Part shown: piece after piece, positions 16,210 to 25,458 of the stretch
How positions within the stretch are numbered: the first letter of the stretch is position 1
Layout of the letters: every line of letters starts with the position of its first letter
Source of the DNA: Leptolinea sp.
Lineage (GTDB): Bacteria; Chloroflexota; Anaerolineae; Anaerolineales; Anaerolineaceae
DNA: 35,383 bases
Direction: 5' to 3'
Assembly: GCA_012798535.1 (NCBI GenBank)
Contig: JAAZMZ010000064.1
Span: forward strand, 1-35,383
Program-made: the position numbers and the translations under genes
The notes under the pieces: generated by a model
What the model was told of the DNA's origin: nothing
The model's database searches: none
What the model saw: only the letters and a program-made list of their open reading frames with translations

Positions 16210-16826
16210 TTTTCTATCCTGTCTGTCTTTTTTGAATTTTCCGAGACTATTCGGATTAGTTGAGAAATAAAAAGGTCGTCCAATTCATCAAGAGATTCTT
16301 TCAGTTCGAGGGATGCCTTGAAACGCTCACGATACCTGAGCCAAAATTTTATCGGTCCAATAACCATCGTCAACAGCACAACAGGCGAGTAACGATCATC
16401 GATCAAGCCCTTTTCTTGTAACTGTGCTACACCACGCGCAAGTCCGGCCGTGAAGGCAGCTTCCTTCTCTGTAAACTCGGTTTGACCTTCCAAGAACGCC
16501 CAATCGGAAATCCGCTGATAGGCAAAATCTTGCTTCCAAAAATTGAATGACGTCAATATCGTCTGGCGCAACAAGTCGAGCGGGGTGGATGCCGAATCCC
16601 TGGTTTCCATCATGAGATCGGCATACTGCCCGGCGAGCTTTTCCTGCACTTGCCGGTAAAGATTACGTTTGCTGGTGAAATGATGCAGGATAAGGCCGTC
16701 GGATATCCCGCAGAGCTTAGAGATTTCTCCCAGTGATGTGCCTGCGAATCCATTCTTCGCGAATAGTTCTTCTGCGGCGGAGAGAACCCGTTGCTTTGTA
16801 TCTTCACCGTCTCTTTGTTTTCTCAT
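16206..16826 (-). CDS. TetR family transcriptional regulator
   Basis: A 206-residue protein with the typical TetR N-terminal HTH: VLSAAEELFAKNGFAGTSLG, then EISKLCGISDGLILHHF and TSKRNLY (residues 14-61). The C-terminal ligand domain is divergent as usual. GGAG lies 7 nt ahead of the ATG. It overlaps the methyltransferase gene by four bases and has a near-palindrome across its own -10 box, so it probably represses itself and the methyltransferase until a small ligand is bound. Confidence 0.9.
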   Translation of the reverse strand: MRKQRDGEDTKQRVLSAAEELFAKNGFAGTSLGEISKLCGISDGLILHHFTSKRNLYRQVQEKLAGQYADLMMETRDSASTPLDLLRQTILTSFNFWKQDFAYQRISDWAFLEGQTEFTEKEAAFTAGLARGVAQLQEKGLIDDRYSPVVLLTMVIGPIKFWLRYRERFKASLELKESLDELDDLFISQLIRIVSENSKKTDRIEK

Positions 16827-16844
16827 AAATTCTCCAAATAAAAC

Positions 16845-16880
16845 TTACTTAATACTAACTAAATAAAATGAAAATGTCAA
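16845..16880 (-). promoter_or_regulatory. Promoter and candidate TetR operator of the tetR-methyltransferase pair
   Basis: On the minus strand TTGACA (16880-16875), a 17-nt spacer and TAGTAT (16857-16852) form a good promoter. The 18-bp near-palindrome TTACTTAATACTAACTAA (16845-16862, 14 of 18 positions symmetric) covers the -10 box, as TetR operators often do. The leader is about 20 nt. Confidence 0.6.
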
Positions 16881-16979
16881 GAGTAGAGGGCAAGATTTCT
16901 TTTTCAGGACAGACTGGATCACCCTGTTTAGAGGGCTGCTTTCTACAAGACCAGGGGAAATTTGGGAAAATTTATATAT

Positions 16980-19022
16980 TCAAGGAAGTTGCGGGCAATT
17001 TACACGGTCAAAGAACTCTTCGGCAGCGGCTTGCAGCCCATTAACTGTATCCATCCGTGCGTAGCGCTGCCACATGGAACACAGTGCGGGCGTCATCCCG
17101 TATGTCAGGGTATTAGCATCAAGGCTGGTTTCCAGAGCTTTTTCTGCGTTACCGGTTTGAGCGAAACCTTCGATGAACGGCAAGTATTCCATACCGTTCT
17201 TGCTGCGCAAGCCCTTTTCTTCCGCTTCGACGGCCAGGCGGGGGATCTCCTGCCACTGCTGGAACTGACGTGCCAGGTCGGCCTTCTGGTAAAAATAGCA
17301 CCAGCCGTGCGCAGGTTCAGAGCCGAACACATCCCCACGCAGTGAAGAAGCGGACGTATCTGACAAAATACGGTTAGTGTTGGAAACCGGCAGCATATCG
17401 CGTTCGATTCCGCCCAGGTCATCTCCCAACCGGGTGGGAGCTTCTTTATAAAATGGATCGAGCACGCGCAGGCATTCCCGGCCAGCCGCAAACGATATAC
17501 CCAGAAGATCATTTGTCATACCAGTGTATTTCACATCGCGAAGCAGGTATTCGACGGGCAACCCGGGTTGATAGGCGGAGAAATAATTCCCTTTGGCACG
17601 CGGTCCGATGAAGAACCAGTACTGTGCCTGCTTATCAACAGGCGATTTGCCGTACATGGCGTTCAGAGCAAACCCGACGGAATAATCCGAAATGTAGCTG
17701 GTCGGCAATTTTGGAGCGACGACCGCTGTGCCGCGTTCGAGATCGGGCGCGCGCCATTTCAACTGCCAGTAAAAGTCACGTTGGATTTCCCAGTTCTCGG
17801 TGTATTTTTGAACATTTAAGATTTGCGCATAGACAGCCATTGTTACCAGCAGCCCGAGGAAAATAACCTGACGCTGACGATCGTGGGTGAGCCATGCGGC
17901 GGCGGCGGCCAGCAGCAGGGCGGATCCGGCCATGGGTGCCAGGGTGAAACGGTCGGACCACAGTCCTACCAGCGCCTGGCGGTTGGTGCTCCATACCGGC
18001 AATCCGCCCAGGAGGAGAAAGAGGAGAGCAATGATCATCGCCTGAAAGAAAAAGCGGTCACCCCCTGGTTTTTCTATTTCATTTTCTCCGGCGGTCTTCC
18101 AGAACCAGAAACTGGAAATCAGTACTCCAAAGCAGGACCAGACCAGAATGAGAATGGTGCGGAAATCCAGAGAAGTCGGTTTTAGCGCGTCCATCCACAC
18201 GCTGAACGCGGTGGAAAAAGTATCCTGAAGGGCGAATTGCGCCAACTGCCGAAGGGAGCCGGCCGGATCGCTCAACAGCGCACTGGCCAGAGTGGGGGTA
18301 TTCTCCGCGGACAGGCGCGGATAATACCCGAAACGCCAAACGGCAAAAATGACCAGAGGAATCACAAAGGGCAGCCAGGCCAGAAGAGTCCTGCGAACGG
18401 AAATACGGCGGTCTTCAGGTTGATAGTTGCGGAAGAAGAAATATAAAAGGATAGGACGGATCAATTCCGCCGCGGCGAAATACTCCATAGTCATCAGCTG
18501 CATCAGGGAGAGCAAACAGGCCAGGGGCACCATCCAGGCTGCCTTGCGCGGTTCTTCGGCAGCCTTAAGCATCAACCACAGGCTGGCAAAAAAAAGCGCC
18601 TGGGCAATGAAATGCTGGCTGAAAGCGATGGAAACGGTGGTCTGTGTGAAACCTGGGAAAACCAGCAGCAGTACCGCCGCCCAACGCACTTCCCAGGTGC
18701 GCAACGGCCAGAGGATCGACAGGGCGGCGGCAAAGAACCAGGCAGCCGCGATGCGCATGGTCAGTGTAAAGACCTGCCAGGGCAGCGGGGAAACCCCGAA
18801 TAGGGGTACTGTCAAAAGGTACGTCCAGATGGAGAATGGACGGTCTGCCAGGAAGTATTCCCAGTATGCGGCCGGCTTTTGGATCAGGTTCAGAAAAACC
18901 ACCTGCCAGTCATCCCAGTAAATCCCCAGCCGGGTGAGGAAGGGCAGGTAGATCACGGCATAGAGGATTACCAGAATGAGTGGAAAAAACCAGGGATTTT
19001 TTCCGTTGATCTTGGTTTTCAT
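16980..19022 (-). CDS. Large polytopic membrane protein, GT-C glycosyltransferase-like
   Basis: A 680-residue protein with an N-terminal hydrophobic helix followed by LGIYWDDWQ (D37, D38), the position and form of the acidic motif in the first extracytoplasmic loop of GT-C enzymes such as ArnT or PMT relatives. At least ten more hydrophobic helices extend to about residue 400. The remaining 270 residues are soluble and probably extracytoplasmic, ending with a region rich in aromatic and Cys residues. GAGG precedes the ATG at 19022. GT-C enzymes use lipid-linked sugars, but the motif is short and no partner gene is adjacent. A non-enzymatic membrane protein cannot be excluded. Confidence 0.65.
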   Translation of the reverse strand: MKTKINGKNPWFFPLILVILYAVIYLPFLTRLGIYWDDWQVVFLNLIQKPAAYWEYFLADRPFSIWTYLLTVPLFGVSPLPWQVFTLTMRIAAAWFFAAALSILWPLRTWEVRWAAVLLLVFPGFTQTTVSIAFSQHFIAQALFFASLWLMLKAAEEPRKAAWMVPLACLLSLMQLMTMEYFAAAELIRPILLYFFFRNYQPEDRRISVRRTLLAWLPFVIPLVIFAVWRFGYYPRLSAENTPTLASALLSDPAGSLRQLAQFALQDTFSTAFSVWMDALKPTSLDFRTILILVWSCFGVLISSFWFWKTAGENEIEKPGGDRFFFQAMIIALLFLLLGGLPVWSTNRQALVGLWSDRFTLAPMAGSALLLAAAAAWLTHDRQRQVIFLGLLVTMAVYAQILNVQKYTENWEIQRDFYWQLKWRAPDLERGTAVVAPKLPTSYISDYSVGFALNAMYGKSPVDKQAQYWFFIGPRAKGNYFSAYQPGLPVEYLLRDVKYTGMTNDLLGISFAAGRECLRVLDPFYKEAPTRLGDDLGGIERDMLPVSNTNRILSDTSASSLRGDVFGSEPAHGWCYFYQKADLARQFQQWQEIPRLAVEAEEKGLRSKNGMEYLPFIEGFAQTGNAEKALETSLDANTLTYGMTPALCSMWQRYARMDTVNGLQAAAEEFFDRVNCPQLP

Positions 19023-19102
19023 GCAACCTCGGGAAGAATGGGATACGGCTAGATTGTATCCGAAATATTCCCGTGTTCCAGGTCTTTTCAGGTGGGTGAT
19101 TA

Positions 19103-19111
19103 TGCTAGAAT
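19103..19111 (+). promoter_or_regulatory. Extended -10 promoter element
   Basis: TGCTAGAAT stands 25 nt before the ATG of the small secreted protein, with AGGAG between. The -35 region is weak, which the TGn extension would compensate. Confidence 0.45.
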
Positions 19112-19136
19112 CGGAACTGGAATAGGAGAATAATCC

Positions 19137-19727
19137 ATGAAACCTGCCCGCCGGACGTTGATCTTTCTATGCCTGACACTGGCTGCCGCCACTGTAATGT
19201 GTTCTATTTTCACGCCGGCCGATTCTGGGAAGTTGAAGGAAGGAGAAAGACAGGCCACCGTCTACAACCTGCAGTTGACGATCAATGCGATGCAAAAAGC
19301 GGCGGTTACTCCCACCAGTGAACCTACCCAGGAGATCCCCTTCCCAACCATGGAAAAACCACCCTTTGGTTCGATAACCGGCAGCCTGTCCTATCCATCC
19401 GAAAAGATACCCCCTCAACGGATCGTGGCAGTCAACGTGGAAACCGGGGAATTCTTCTCAACCGAAGTTCTTGATCAAGATACATACCGCCTGGATGAAG
19501 TTCCGGCAGGTAAATATCATATCATGGCCTATTTGCTTGAACCGGCGAGCAATGGCCAGAATATCACGGCCGGGTACACGCAATTCGTGATTTGCGGATT
19601 AAAGGCGGATTGTACTGATCACCGCCTGGTTGAAGTGGAAGTCGAGGCAAATGCAAATACCCCGGATGTAGATCCGGCCGACTGGTACGCTCCGGAGGGG
19701 ACATTCCCGGTTGATCCTTTGAAATAA
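19137..19727 (+). CDS. Secreted protein with a prealbumin/carboxypeptidase-regulatory-like domain
   Basis: A 196-residue protein. Residues 7-21 are hydrophobic and end VMC, which could be a signal peptide but is not a standard lipobox. After a short TPTSEPT linker comes GSITGSLSYPSEKIPPQRIV, then AVNVETGEFFSTEV, RLDEVPAGKYHIMAYL, the pattern of carboxypeptidase-regulatory or Ig-like beta-sandwich domains that decorate extracellular proteins. Two cysteines (ICGLKADC) near residue 155 may form a disulfide. It lies between the GT-C-like gene (divergent) and uvrB. No specific function can be assigned. Confidence 0.7.
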   Translation: MKPARRTLIFLCLTLAAATVMCSIFTPADSGKLKEGERQATVYNLQLTINAMQKAAVTPTSEPTQEIPFPTMEKPPFGSITGSLSYPSEKIPPQRIVAVNVETGEFFSTEVLDQDTYRLDEVPAGKYHIMAYLLEPASNGQNITAGYTQFVICGLKADCTDHRLVEVEVEANANTPDVDPADWYAPEGTFPVDPLK

Positions 19728-19771
19728 TCTTCAGATACCCTTTCTGAATCACATTCTTCCATGGGCTTTGT

Positions 19772-19779
19772 GTTAGAAT
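19772..19779 (+). promoter_or_regulatory. Extended -10 promoter element for uvrB
   Basis: TGTTAGAAT begins at 19771-19772 and ends at 19779, 38 nt before the uvrB ATG. The -35 box is not convincing. No LexA-type operator was recognised. Confidence 0.4.
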
Positions 19780-19817
19780 ATTTGTGCTGAACTTTCAGAT
19801 CAGTCAAAGGATGGAGA

Positions 19818-21860
19818 ATGGATTTCAAACTGACGGCTCCGTATGTTCCGACCGGAGATCAACCGGCGGCTATTGACCAGTTGGTGGCAGGGGTGCAAAA
19901 AGGAATGCGGCATCAGGTACTTCTGGGCGCCACGGCGACCGGAAAGACTTTCACCATGGCCAATATCATTCAACGGCTGCAGATGCCCGCGCTTGTGATG
20001 GCGCACAACAAGACTCTGGCCGCCCAGTTATATGCCGAATTCCGTGAATTCTTCCCCGAAAACGCGGTGGAATACTTTATCTCTTACTACGATTACTACC
20101 AGCCGGAAGCGTATGTGCCCCAGCGCGACCTTTACATAGAAAAGGAAACAGACGTCAACGAAGAGATTGACAGACTGCGGCTGGCTGCCACGGCGGCCAT
20201 GATGTCGCGCAAAGATGTGGTTATCGTTGCTTCCGTATCCTGCATCTACGGTCTGGGCGATCCCGAAAATTATGGGCGGGTGGTTGTTCATCTCGAGACC
20301 GGTACGATCTTCCGGCGCAATGCGCTGCTACGCCAGCTTGTGGAGAGCCAGTACCAGCGCAATGATATGGAATTGCAGCCGGGCACCTTTCGGGTACGCG
20401 GCGACACGCTAGAGATCTTTCCGGCGTACGAAGAACAAAAGGTGTACCGGGCGACATTCTTTGGCGATGAGATCGAAAAGATCACCGCGTTGAATCCAAT
20501 GACCGGTGAAGTGTACGATCATCCAACCACTATCGATATATACCCGGCCAAGCATTACATTGCCAACGAAGACCGCTTGAAAAAAGCCATCGAGGATATC
20601 GAAGGTGAGCTGGAAGAACAGTTGAATTATTTCAAAGCAAACGACAAGCTGCTGGAAGCGCAGCGCATCGAACAGCGCACCCGCTATGACATCGAGATGT
20701 TGAAAGAAGTCGGTTACTGCGCGGGTATAGAAAATTATTCCCGACATCTGGACCAGCGCCCAGCGGGGTCCGCCCCCTGGACGCTCATGGACTATCTACC
20801 CAGTGAGTATCTGCTGTTTGTGGATGAATCGCACATGACCATCCCCCAGGTGCGGGGTATGTATAACGGCGACCAGTCCCGCAAGCGGGTGCTGGCGGAA
20901 TATGGATTCCGGTTGCCCTCTGCGCTGGATAACCGACCGTTGATGTTCTCAGAGTTTGAATCACGCATGGGATACACAATTTACACATCGGCTACACCAG
21001 GACCGTATGAACTGCAGCATGCCGAACAGATCGCTGAACAGATCATCCGACCAACCGGCTTGATCGACCCATTGGTAGAAGTCCGCCCGACCAAAGGGCA
21101 GGTGGATGACCTGATTGCTGAAATCCACAAGCGGGTGGAACGGGGTGAACGCACATTGGTGACCACTTTAACCAAACGCATGTCCGAAGACCTCGCCGAT
21201 TATCTAAAGGAGATCGGGATTAAAGTGCATTACCTTCATTCCGAGGTGGAAACCCTGGAGCGGGTGAGCATACTGCGCGACCTGCGTATGGGAGTATACG
21301 ATGTGCTGGTGGGCATCAATCTGCTGCGTGAAGGGCTCGATCTGCCGGAAGTATCGCTGATCGGCATTCTGGACGCGGACAAAGAAGGTTTCCTTCGCTC
21401 CGGAACGGCGCTCATCCAGACTATCGGGCGGGCTGCCCGCAATGTAAACGGGATGGTCATCATGTACGCGGATGTCATGACTGATTCGATGAAATTCGCC
21501 ATCGACGAAACAAACCGGCGACGCGAGAAACAATCCACGTTCAACCGCGAACACAATATTGAGCCGGTCACCGTGATGAAAGCCGTACATGACCTGACGG
21601 AACGGCTGTCGTTTTCTTCGAAAGTGGCCGAGAAGAAAGCGGAATACCACACCGGAGAGGGCGCCGGTGTCATCCCGGTCAAAGAGCTGCAGCATATAAT
21701 CCACGAACTGGAAAAACAGATGAAGCAGGCAGCCAGGGATCTGGAATTCGAAAAAGCAGCCGCATTACGCGATCAGATCTATGAACTGCGTAACGAACTG
21801 GCCGACCAGTCGGATATCCCGCCCTGGAAAAAGATCCGTTTGTTAACCGGCGAAGAATAG
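19818..21860 (+). CDS. uvrB: Excinuclease ABC subunit B
   Basis: A 680-residue protein of standard UvrB length. It is the DNA-damage verification helicase of nucleotide excision repair, loaded by UvrA and partner of UvrC. Visible in order: Walker [16 protein letters not shown] (K43; most UvrBs read GVTGSGKT), the beta-hairpin segment [25 protein letters not shown], Walker B FVDESH, YTSATPG, helicase motifs [13 protein letters not shown] and QTIGRAARN, and the C-terminal UVR motif ([19 protein letters not shown]). GGATGGAGA precedes the ATG. Its stop codon lies one base from the stop of the convergent acylphosphatase gene. Confidence 0.97.
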   Translation: MDFKLTAPYVPTGDQPAAIDQLVAGVQKGMRHQVLLGATATGKTFTMANIIQRLQMPALVMAHNKTLAAQLYAEFREFFPENAVEYFISYYDYYQPEAYVPQRDLYIEKETDVNEEIDRLRLAATAAMMSRKDVVIVASVSCIYGLGDPENYGRVVVHLETGTIFRRNALLRQLVESQYQRNDMELQPGTFRVRGDTLEIFPAYEEQKVYRATFFGDEIEKITALNPMTGEVYDHPTTIDIYPAKHYIANEDRLKKAIEDIEGELEEQLNYFKANDKLLEAQRIEQRTRYDIEMLKEVGYCAGIENYSRHLDQRPAGSAPWTLMDYLPSEYLLFVDESHMTIPQVRGMYNGDQSRKRVLAEYGFRLPSALDNRPLMFSEFESRMGYTIYTSATPGPYELQHAEQIAEQIIRPTGLIDPLVEVRPTKGQVDDLIAEIHKRVERGERTLVTTLTKRMSEDLADYLKEIGIKVHYLHSEVETLERVSILRDLRMGVYDVLVGINLLREGLDLPEVSLIGILDADKEGFLRSGTALIQTIGRAARNVNGMVIMYADVMTDSMKFAIDETNRRREKQSTFNREHNIEPVTVMKAVHDLTERLSFSSKVAEKKAEYHTGEGAGVIPVKELQHIIHELEKQMKQAARDLEFEKAAALRDQIYELRNELADQSDIPPWKKIRLLTGEE

Positions 21861-21861
21861 C

Positions 21862-22167
21862 TCACCAGGAGGAGCGCACGTCGAAGTTATGGAATTCGCC
21901 GCGAGCCGGTTCCCATTTTTCGCGTACGTTCGATACAAAGGACGACCGGGGTCCCTGGCGCAAAGCGTCCAGCAGTTCATCCAGATCTGCAGGGTCGCCC
22001 TCGGCTATAACTTCCACATTACCTTCCGAGGTGTTTCGCACCCAGCCGGTCAGATTTAATTGCTGGGCGTGAGTTAATACATAATATCGGAATCCCACCC
22101 CCTGCACGTGTCCTTCAACCACGGCATGTAGCCGCGTCCGTTCTATGGAGAAATCCGTATTAGTCAT
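21862..22167 (-). CDS. acyP: Acylphosphatase
   Basis: A 101-residue protein of family length that hydrolyses acyl phosphates. Motifs: VEGHVQGVGFRYYV with the catalytic Arg, and GWVRNTSEGNVEVIAEG with the catalytic Asn. The reading frame extends upstream to 22512, but that part is the other-frame shadow of the HEAT gene. The ATG at 22167 overlaps the HEAT stop as ATGACTAA; an ATG at 22173 in the same frame is an alternative. Translational coupling to the HEAT-repeat gene is likely. It converges on uvrB with a one-base gap. Confidence 0.92.
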   Translation of the reverse strand: MTNTDFSIERTRLHAVVEGHVQGVGFRYYVLTHAQQLNLTGWVRNTSEGNVEVIAEGDPADLDELLDALRQGPRSSFVSNVREKWEPARGEFHNFDVRSSW

Positions 22168-23236
22168 CGTCATACCTGTATTGACGGCCGGAAGTATTAT
22201 CTTCATCGCTTTCTTCCTCCAGGTCATCGTATTCAGTGTAATCCGCTTCTTCATAAGCGAGATCAGATTGTTGCAGATTATCCAGATCGATGAAATCCAG
22301 CCCCAGCGTCCCGCTTCCGCTGCTGGTATTTTCGATGGCTTCTTCGATAAAATCGGCTTCTTCATCGGTGGCTGCATTGTCCAGCAGGGACTCAAGTGCG
22401 GCGTTGGCTTTTTCACCACCGATCTCCGAAAGTGCCCAGATGGCCGCGAAACGCAGTTCTTTGCCGATTTCGCCGCCGGAATCGAGTAATTCCAGCAGCG
22501 GTTCGACCGCACGTGTCAGAGTCAGGGCACCGGCCGCGCGAATCGCTTCCAGGCGGACGACGGCATCCGGATGGAACAAACTGCGCAAGATATGCATCTC
22601 CCATTCTTCCGAAGCAGACCGTCCCATGGCGACAAGCGCGCTGGCGATCCAATCGGGATCATTTTCCTCGAAGGCCTCAGAAATGAGGTGAACCATTTCC
22701 TTTCGGCTGGAATAACCCATGGCTTCCAGGGCACTGCGCCGCACCAGATCATCATCAGTACCGGTGATACGTGGCAGGAGCACCCGTTCGATATGTGCCA
22801 GTTTCTCAGGAGAAATCTTATCCAATTCACCCAGCAGAACAAAAGGACCCAATCCGCTGGCGGCAGCCGCGCGCACCAGCAGTTGTTTGTCTTTCTCCAG
22901 CAGCGTGATTAGTCGTTCCACAAATCGTGCATCCTCCGATTCGCGCAGCAGCCGAATACCGGCTGAGCGCACACGCGCATCTTCATCCTCAAGAAATACC
23001 ACGGCGACATCATCGAAACACACCAGTGTGTTTTCTTGATTCTGTCTGATCAGGTCTTCCACCAGTGATAGGCGGCGTTTGGGTTTGATGTTTGCCCAGG
23101 ACTTCTTCAAAAGTGCAAGATCGCTGCTTTGAATATCTGAGAAACGGGTTAAATAACTCGCAGGCAGTGATTTTGAACCTTCGACCAGGGTGTCAAGGAT
23201 CGCTTCAAACGGAACGGAGCTGTGTTTTTCAGGCAT
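22160..23236 (-). CDS. HEAT-repeat protein
   Basis: A 358-residue, acidic, cytoplasmic protein built of helical repeats of about 30-40 residues, for example DEDARVRSAGIRLLRESEDA, HPDAVVRLEAIRAAGALTL and ELRFAAIWALSEIGGEKANA. HEAT solenoids are binding scaffolds, so no enzyme activity is expected. The C-terminal 50 residues are rich in Asp, Glu and Tyr and probably disordered. It starts 14 nt after the RseP-type protease stop and overlaps acyP, so the three are one operon. The partner is unknown. Confidence 0.85.
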   Translation of the reverse strand: MPEKHSSVPFEAILDTLVEGSKSLPASYLTRFSDIQSSDLALLKKSWANIKPKRRLSLVEDLIRQNQENTLVCFDDVAVVFLEDEDARVRSAGIRLLRESEDARFVERLITLLEKDKQLLVRAAAASGLGPFVLLGELDKISPEKLAHIERVLLPRITGTDDDLVRRSALEAMGYSSRKEMVHLISEAFEENDPDWIASALVAMGRSASEEWEMHILRSLFHPDAVVRLEAIRAAGALTLTRAVEPLLELLDSGGEIGKELRFAAIWALSEIGGEKANAALESLLDNAATDEEADFIEEAIENTSSGSGTLGLDFIDLDNLQQSDLAYEEADYTEYDDLEEESDEDNTSGRQYRYDDD

Positions 23237-23250
23237 AAATGCAAAACCTG

Positions 23251-24339
23251 TCAGGGAAGGACAATGCGATTGGTGATATCCTGCGTGGTCACATAAACCA
23301 TCAGGGCGAGCAGCGCGGCAAATCCGATCAGATGGATCATATTCTCATACTGCGCGGGAATCCGTTTCCGGAAGAGCAATTCCGGCAGCACAAACAGGAT
23401 GCGACCTCCATCCAGCGCGGGAATGGGCAGCAAATTTGTGAAACCCAGCGCGATGGAGATAATCCCAAGCAGCCAGAAGCGGTTGAGTGTATCGGCGGCT
23501 GTGCTGGCCGGCTGCGCTTCGGCAGTGACATCCCGCGATCGCACCTGAGAGTAAATATCATACATTCCCACCGGGCCAACCATACGGGCATCTTCGGCGG
23601 CCACCTTGCCCTGAATCAATAGGATGGGCATGGTGACCAGGGCGGCTCCCTGTGAGGCCGCAGTAATCAGCGCGTAGGGCACAGCCTGAAAGAAAGAGAT
23701 CGGCTTGACCGGATTTCCCATGACAATGCCCAGCGAACCCTGATTGGGTGGTGGATTCAAGCGCGGTGTGGCTTTAATCTCAATGATCTTTTCACCGCGT
23801 CCGAGGGTCAGGGTGACTTCCTTGCCAAGATTCTCTTTGACAATGGACGAAAGCGCCGTGGTGCTGGTGATCTCCACACCGTTGATCTTCATCACAATGT
23901 CATCGGGTAGAATACCGGCCTGTTCTGCGGGAGAATCGTCGGCTACTTCCATAATCTGAACGGTTTTCGCATCTGGCGCGCCTGTCTTGGTGAAAAGAAT
24001 GGTGAAAATCAGAATACCCGTCAGTATGTTCATCATCGGGCCGCCAACCAACACCCCCAGACGTTTCCAGGGATTAGCCGCGGCCAATCCTCCGGGTACT
24101 TCTGGATCATTTTCTCCTTTCGGCCGCACAAAGGCACCGAAGGGGATCCAATTCAGGGTGAAATCCGTCCCTTTCCAGGTGAATAGCCGCACCATGCGAG
24201 GGGGAAATCCGAAGCCGAATTCCTCCACCTCAACGCCGAACAGGCGGGCGGTGAGAAAATGCCCGAACTCATGCAGAAACAGTAACAACCCGAAGGCAAT
24301 GATAAATTCAAGTATGGTTAAAACGATGGTGAAATCCAT
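23251..24339 (-). CDS. rseP: RIP metalloprotease, RseP/site-2 protease family (M50)
   Basis: A 362-residue intramembrane zinc protease. The first helix holds HEFGH (H23, E24, H27), the zinc and catalytic motif. A PDZ domain follows (about residues 125-190: VADDSPAEQAGILPDDIVMKING). A further helix contains NLLPIPALDGG, which supplies the third zinc ligand; the usual second Pro is Ala. In bacteria this family cleaves membrane-bound anti-sigma factors or signal peptides. No dxr or cdsA gene is adjacent, unlike in many genomes. AGGAAAG precedes the ATG at 24339. Confidence 0.93.
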   Translation of the reverse strand: MDFTIVLTILEFIIAFGLLLFLHEFGHFLTARLFGVEVEEFGFGFPPRMVRLFTWKGTDFTLNWIPFGAFVRPKGENDPEVPGGLAAANPWKRLGVLVGGPMMNILTGILIFTILFTKTGAPDAKTVQIMEVADDSPAEQAGILPDDIVMKINGVEITSTTALSSIVKENLGKEVTLTLGRGEKIIEIKATPRLNPPPNQGSLGIVMGNPVKPISFFQAVPYALITAASQGAALVTMPILLIQGKVAAEDARMVGPVGMYDIYSQVRSRDVTAEAQPASTAADTLNRFWLLGIISIALGFTNLLPIPALDGGRILFVLPELLFRKRIPAQYENMIHLIGFAALLALMVYVTTQDITNRIVLP

Positions 24340-24361
24340 TTTCTTTCCTGTGTAAAATTCT

Positions 24362-24391
24362 CAGGCAAAAATGCCTGTCTTTTGTATTATA
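24362..24391 (-). promoter_or_regulatory. rseP promoter -10 box and leader hairpin
   Basis: On the minus strand TATAAT (24391-24386) lies 46 nt before the rseP ATG. Between them CAGGCA and TGCCTG (24377-24372 and 24367-24362) form a small hairpin with a TTTT loop. It may equally be a weak terminator for mvaD, since TTTTA follows at some distance. Confidence 0.4.
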
Positions 24392-24433
24392 GCCAGTTTG
24401 AACGCGAATAGAATCCTTCTTATAAACTTCTAA

Positions 24434-25429
24434 TCACAAAACAAGCTGGGCCGGACCGCCAGCGGCAGCCCGAAGAATCTGAGATATTCCCCCCAGATCT
24501 TCAAGGTGAGCGGCCACCGCATCAGTCGCCGCGGCCGGGCATAATATATGGACATTCGGTCCCGCATCCAGCGTATAGGCGCAGGGCAGCCCTGTGCTTC
24601 TCCAACGTGGAACTTCTTTAATAATCCGCAGGGAAATCGGTTCCCAGTAAAAGAGCGGGGGACGAGAGGTCATCATCACCGCGTGCATCATATCACTGTC
24701 CAGCTCCATTACGGCCGCCAGGGCATCGAAATCACGCGTTCGCACGGCTTCCCGGCAGAGATCCAGGCGTCGGGGTGCATCAGCCACACGGGCAGTCTGC
24801 AATGGACTGGTAGATGCTGTGCCGTGCCCTTCCGTTGAGCCGACTTTCTTCTCACCGGCGGCCACCACGGCGATCACATCCACCAGATCCCAGTGACCAG
24901 CGGGAGCGATGGAGAAGGCATATGAATCTTCATCACCGGTTCCCGGAAGCCATTCCACGAAACCGTCTGGTATGGAGCGGCTGGCGGAACCTGATCCCTT
25001 TCGTGCCAGGCGGGTGAGGGATGGTTCATCCAGTTTCAAACCGGCGGCCGTGCTGCTGGCCAACGCCAGAGCAGAAAACGCCGCTGCGGATGAGGCAATG
25101 CCCGCACCGGTGGGGAAGTTGTTCCGACTTTCAACGTCAGCACGCAGAGAAATGCCGGCCATCGAGCGGATCAAGTCGAGAAAGGCGGAAACCCGCCGGC
25201 AGGCCGACTCATCGGCCGGAACACTGTTGAGCATCAGGCTATCCGATTGAAGATCAGGATCGAAGGTCACCCGCGTGGTGGTCTCCAGCCCGTCCAGGTT
25301 CATGGAGATGGAACCGTTCACCGGGATGCGCAGAGCGGCATCGCGGTTACCCCAATATTTGATGAAGGCAATATTGGGATGGGAGATGGCAGTGGCAGTA
25401 TGAAGTTTCTCGTCAAGGCTGAAAGACAT
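24434..25429 (-). CDS. mvaD: Diphosphomevalonate decarboxylase family protein
   Basis: A 331-residue GHMP-fold enzyme that makes isopentenyl diphosphate (or the monophosphate) by ATP-dependent decarboxylation. Motifs: ISHPNIAFIKYWGNRD (residues 15-30; the classic form ends GKRD), NNFPTGAGIASSAAAFSALA, GSGSASRSIPDGFVEWLPG and the catalytic Asp in LDAGPNVHIL. Some Chloroflexota use a mevalonate-5-phosphate decarboxylase plus isopentenyl phosphate kinase instead of the classic route, so the true substrate is open. No other mevalonate gene is adjacent. No Shine-Dalgarno sequence precedes the ATG, which is the only start in the frame. Confidence 0.88.
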   Translation of the reverse strand: MSFSLDEKLHTATAISHPNIAFIKYWGNRDAALRIPVNGSISMNLDGLETTTRVTFDPDLQSDSLMLNSVPADESACRRVSAFLDLIRSMAGISLRADVESRNNFPTGAGIASSAAAFSALALASSTAAGLKLDEPSLTRLARKGSGSASRSIPDGFVEWLPGTGDEDSYAFSIAPAGHWDLVDVIAVVAAGEKKVGSTEGHGTASTSPLQTARVADAPRRLDLCREAVRTRDFDALAAVMELDSDMMHAVMMTSRPPLFYWEPISLRIIKEVPRWRSTGLPCAYTLDAGPNVHILCPAAATDAVAAHLEDLGGISQILRAAAGGPAQLVL

Positions 25430-25430
25430 G

Positions 25431-25458
25431 ATTATAGAATACCATGAAAAAAAGTCAA
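25431..25458 (-). promoter_or_regulatory. Promoter-like sequence abutting the mvaD start
   Basis: TTGACT (25458-25453), a 16-nt spacer and a perfect TATAAT (25436-25431) read toward mvaD, but the -10 box ends one base before the ATG. A second -10 candidate, TAGAAT (25468-25463), would leave a leader of about 27 nt and may be the functional one. Confidence 0.35.

Noticed and set aside
21204..21704. Minus-strand frame of 166 codons opposite uvrB
   Set aside because: Shadow of the UvrB C-terminal half.
22168..22512. N-terminal extension of the acylphosphatase frame
   Set aside because: This part is the HEAT-repeat gene read in another frame; acylphosphatase similarity begins only after 22167.
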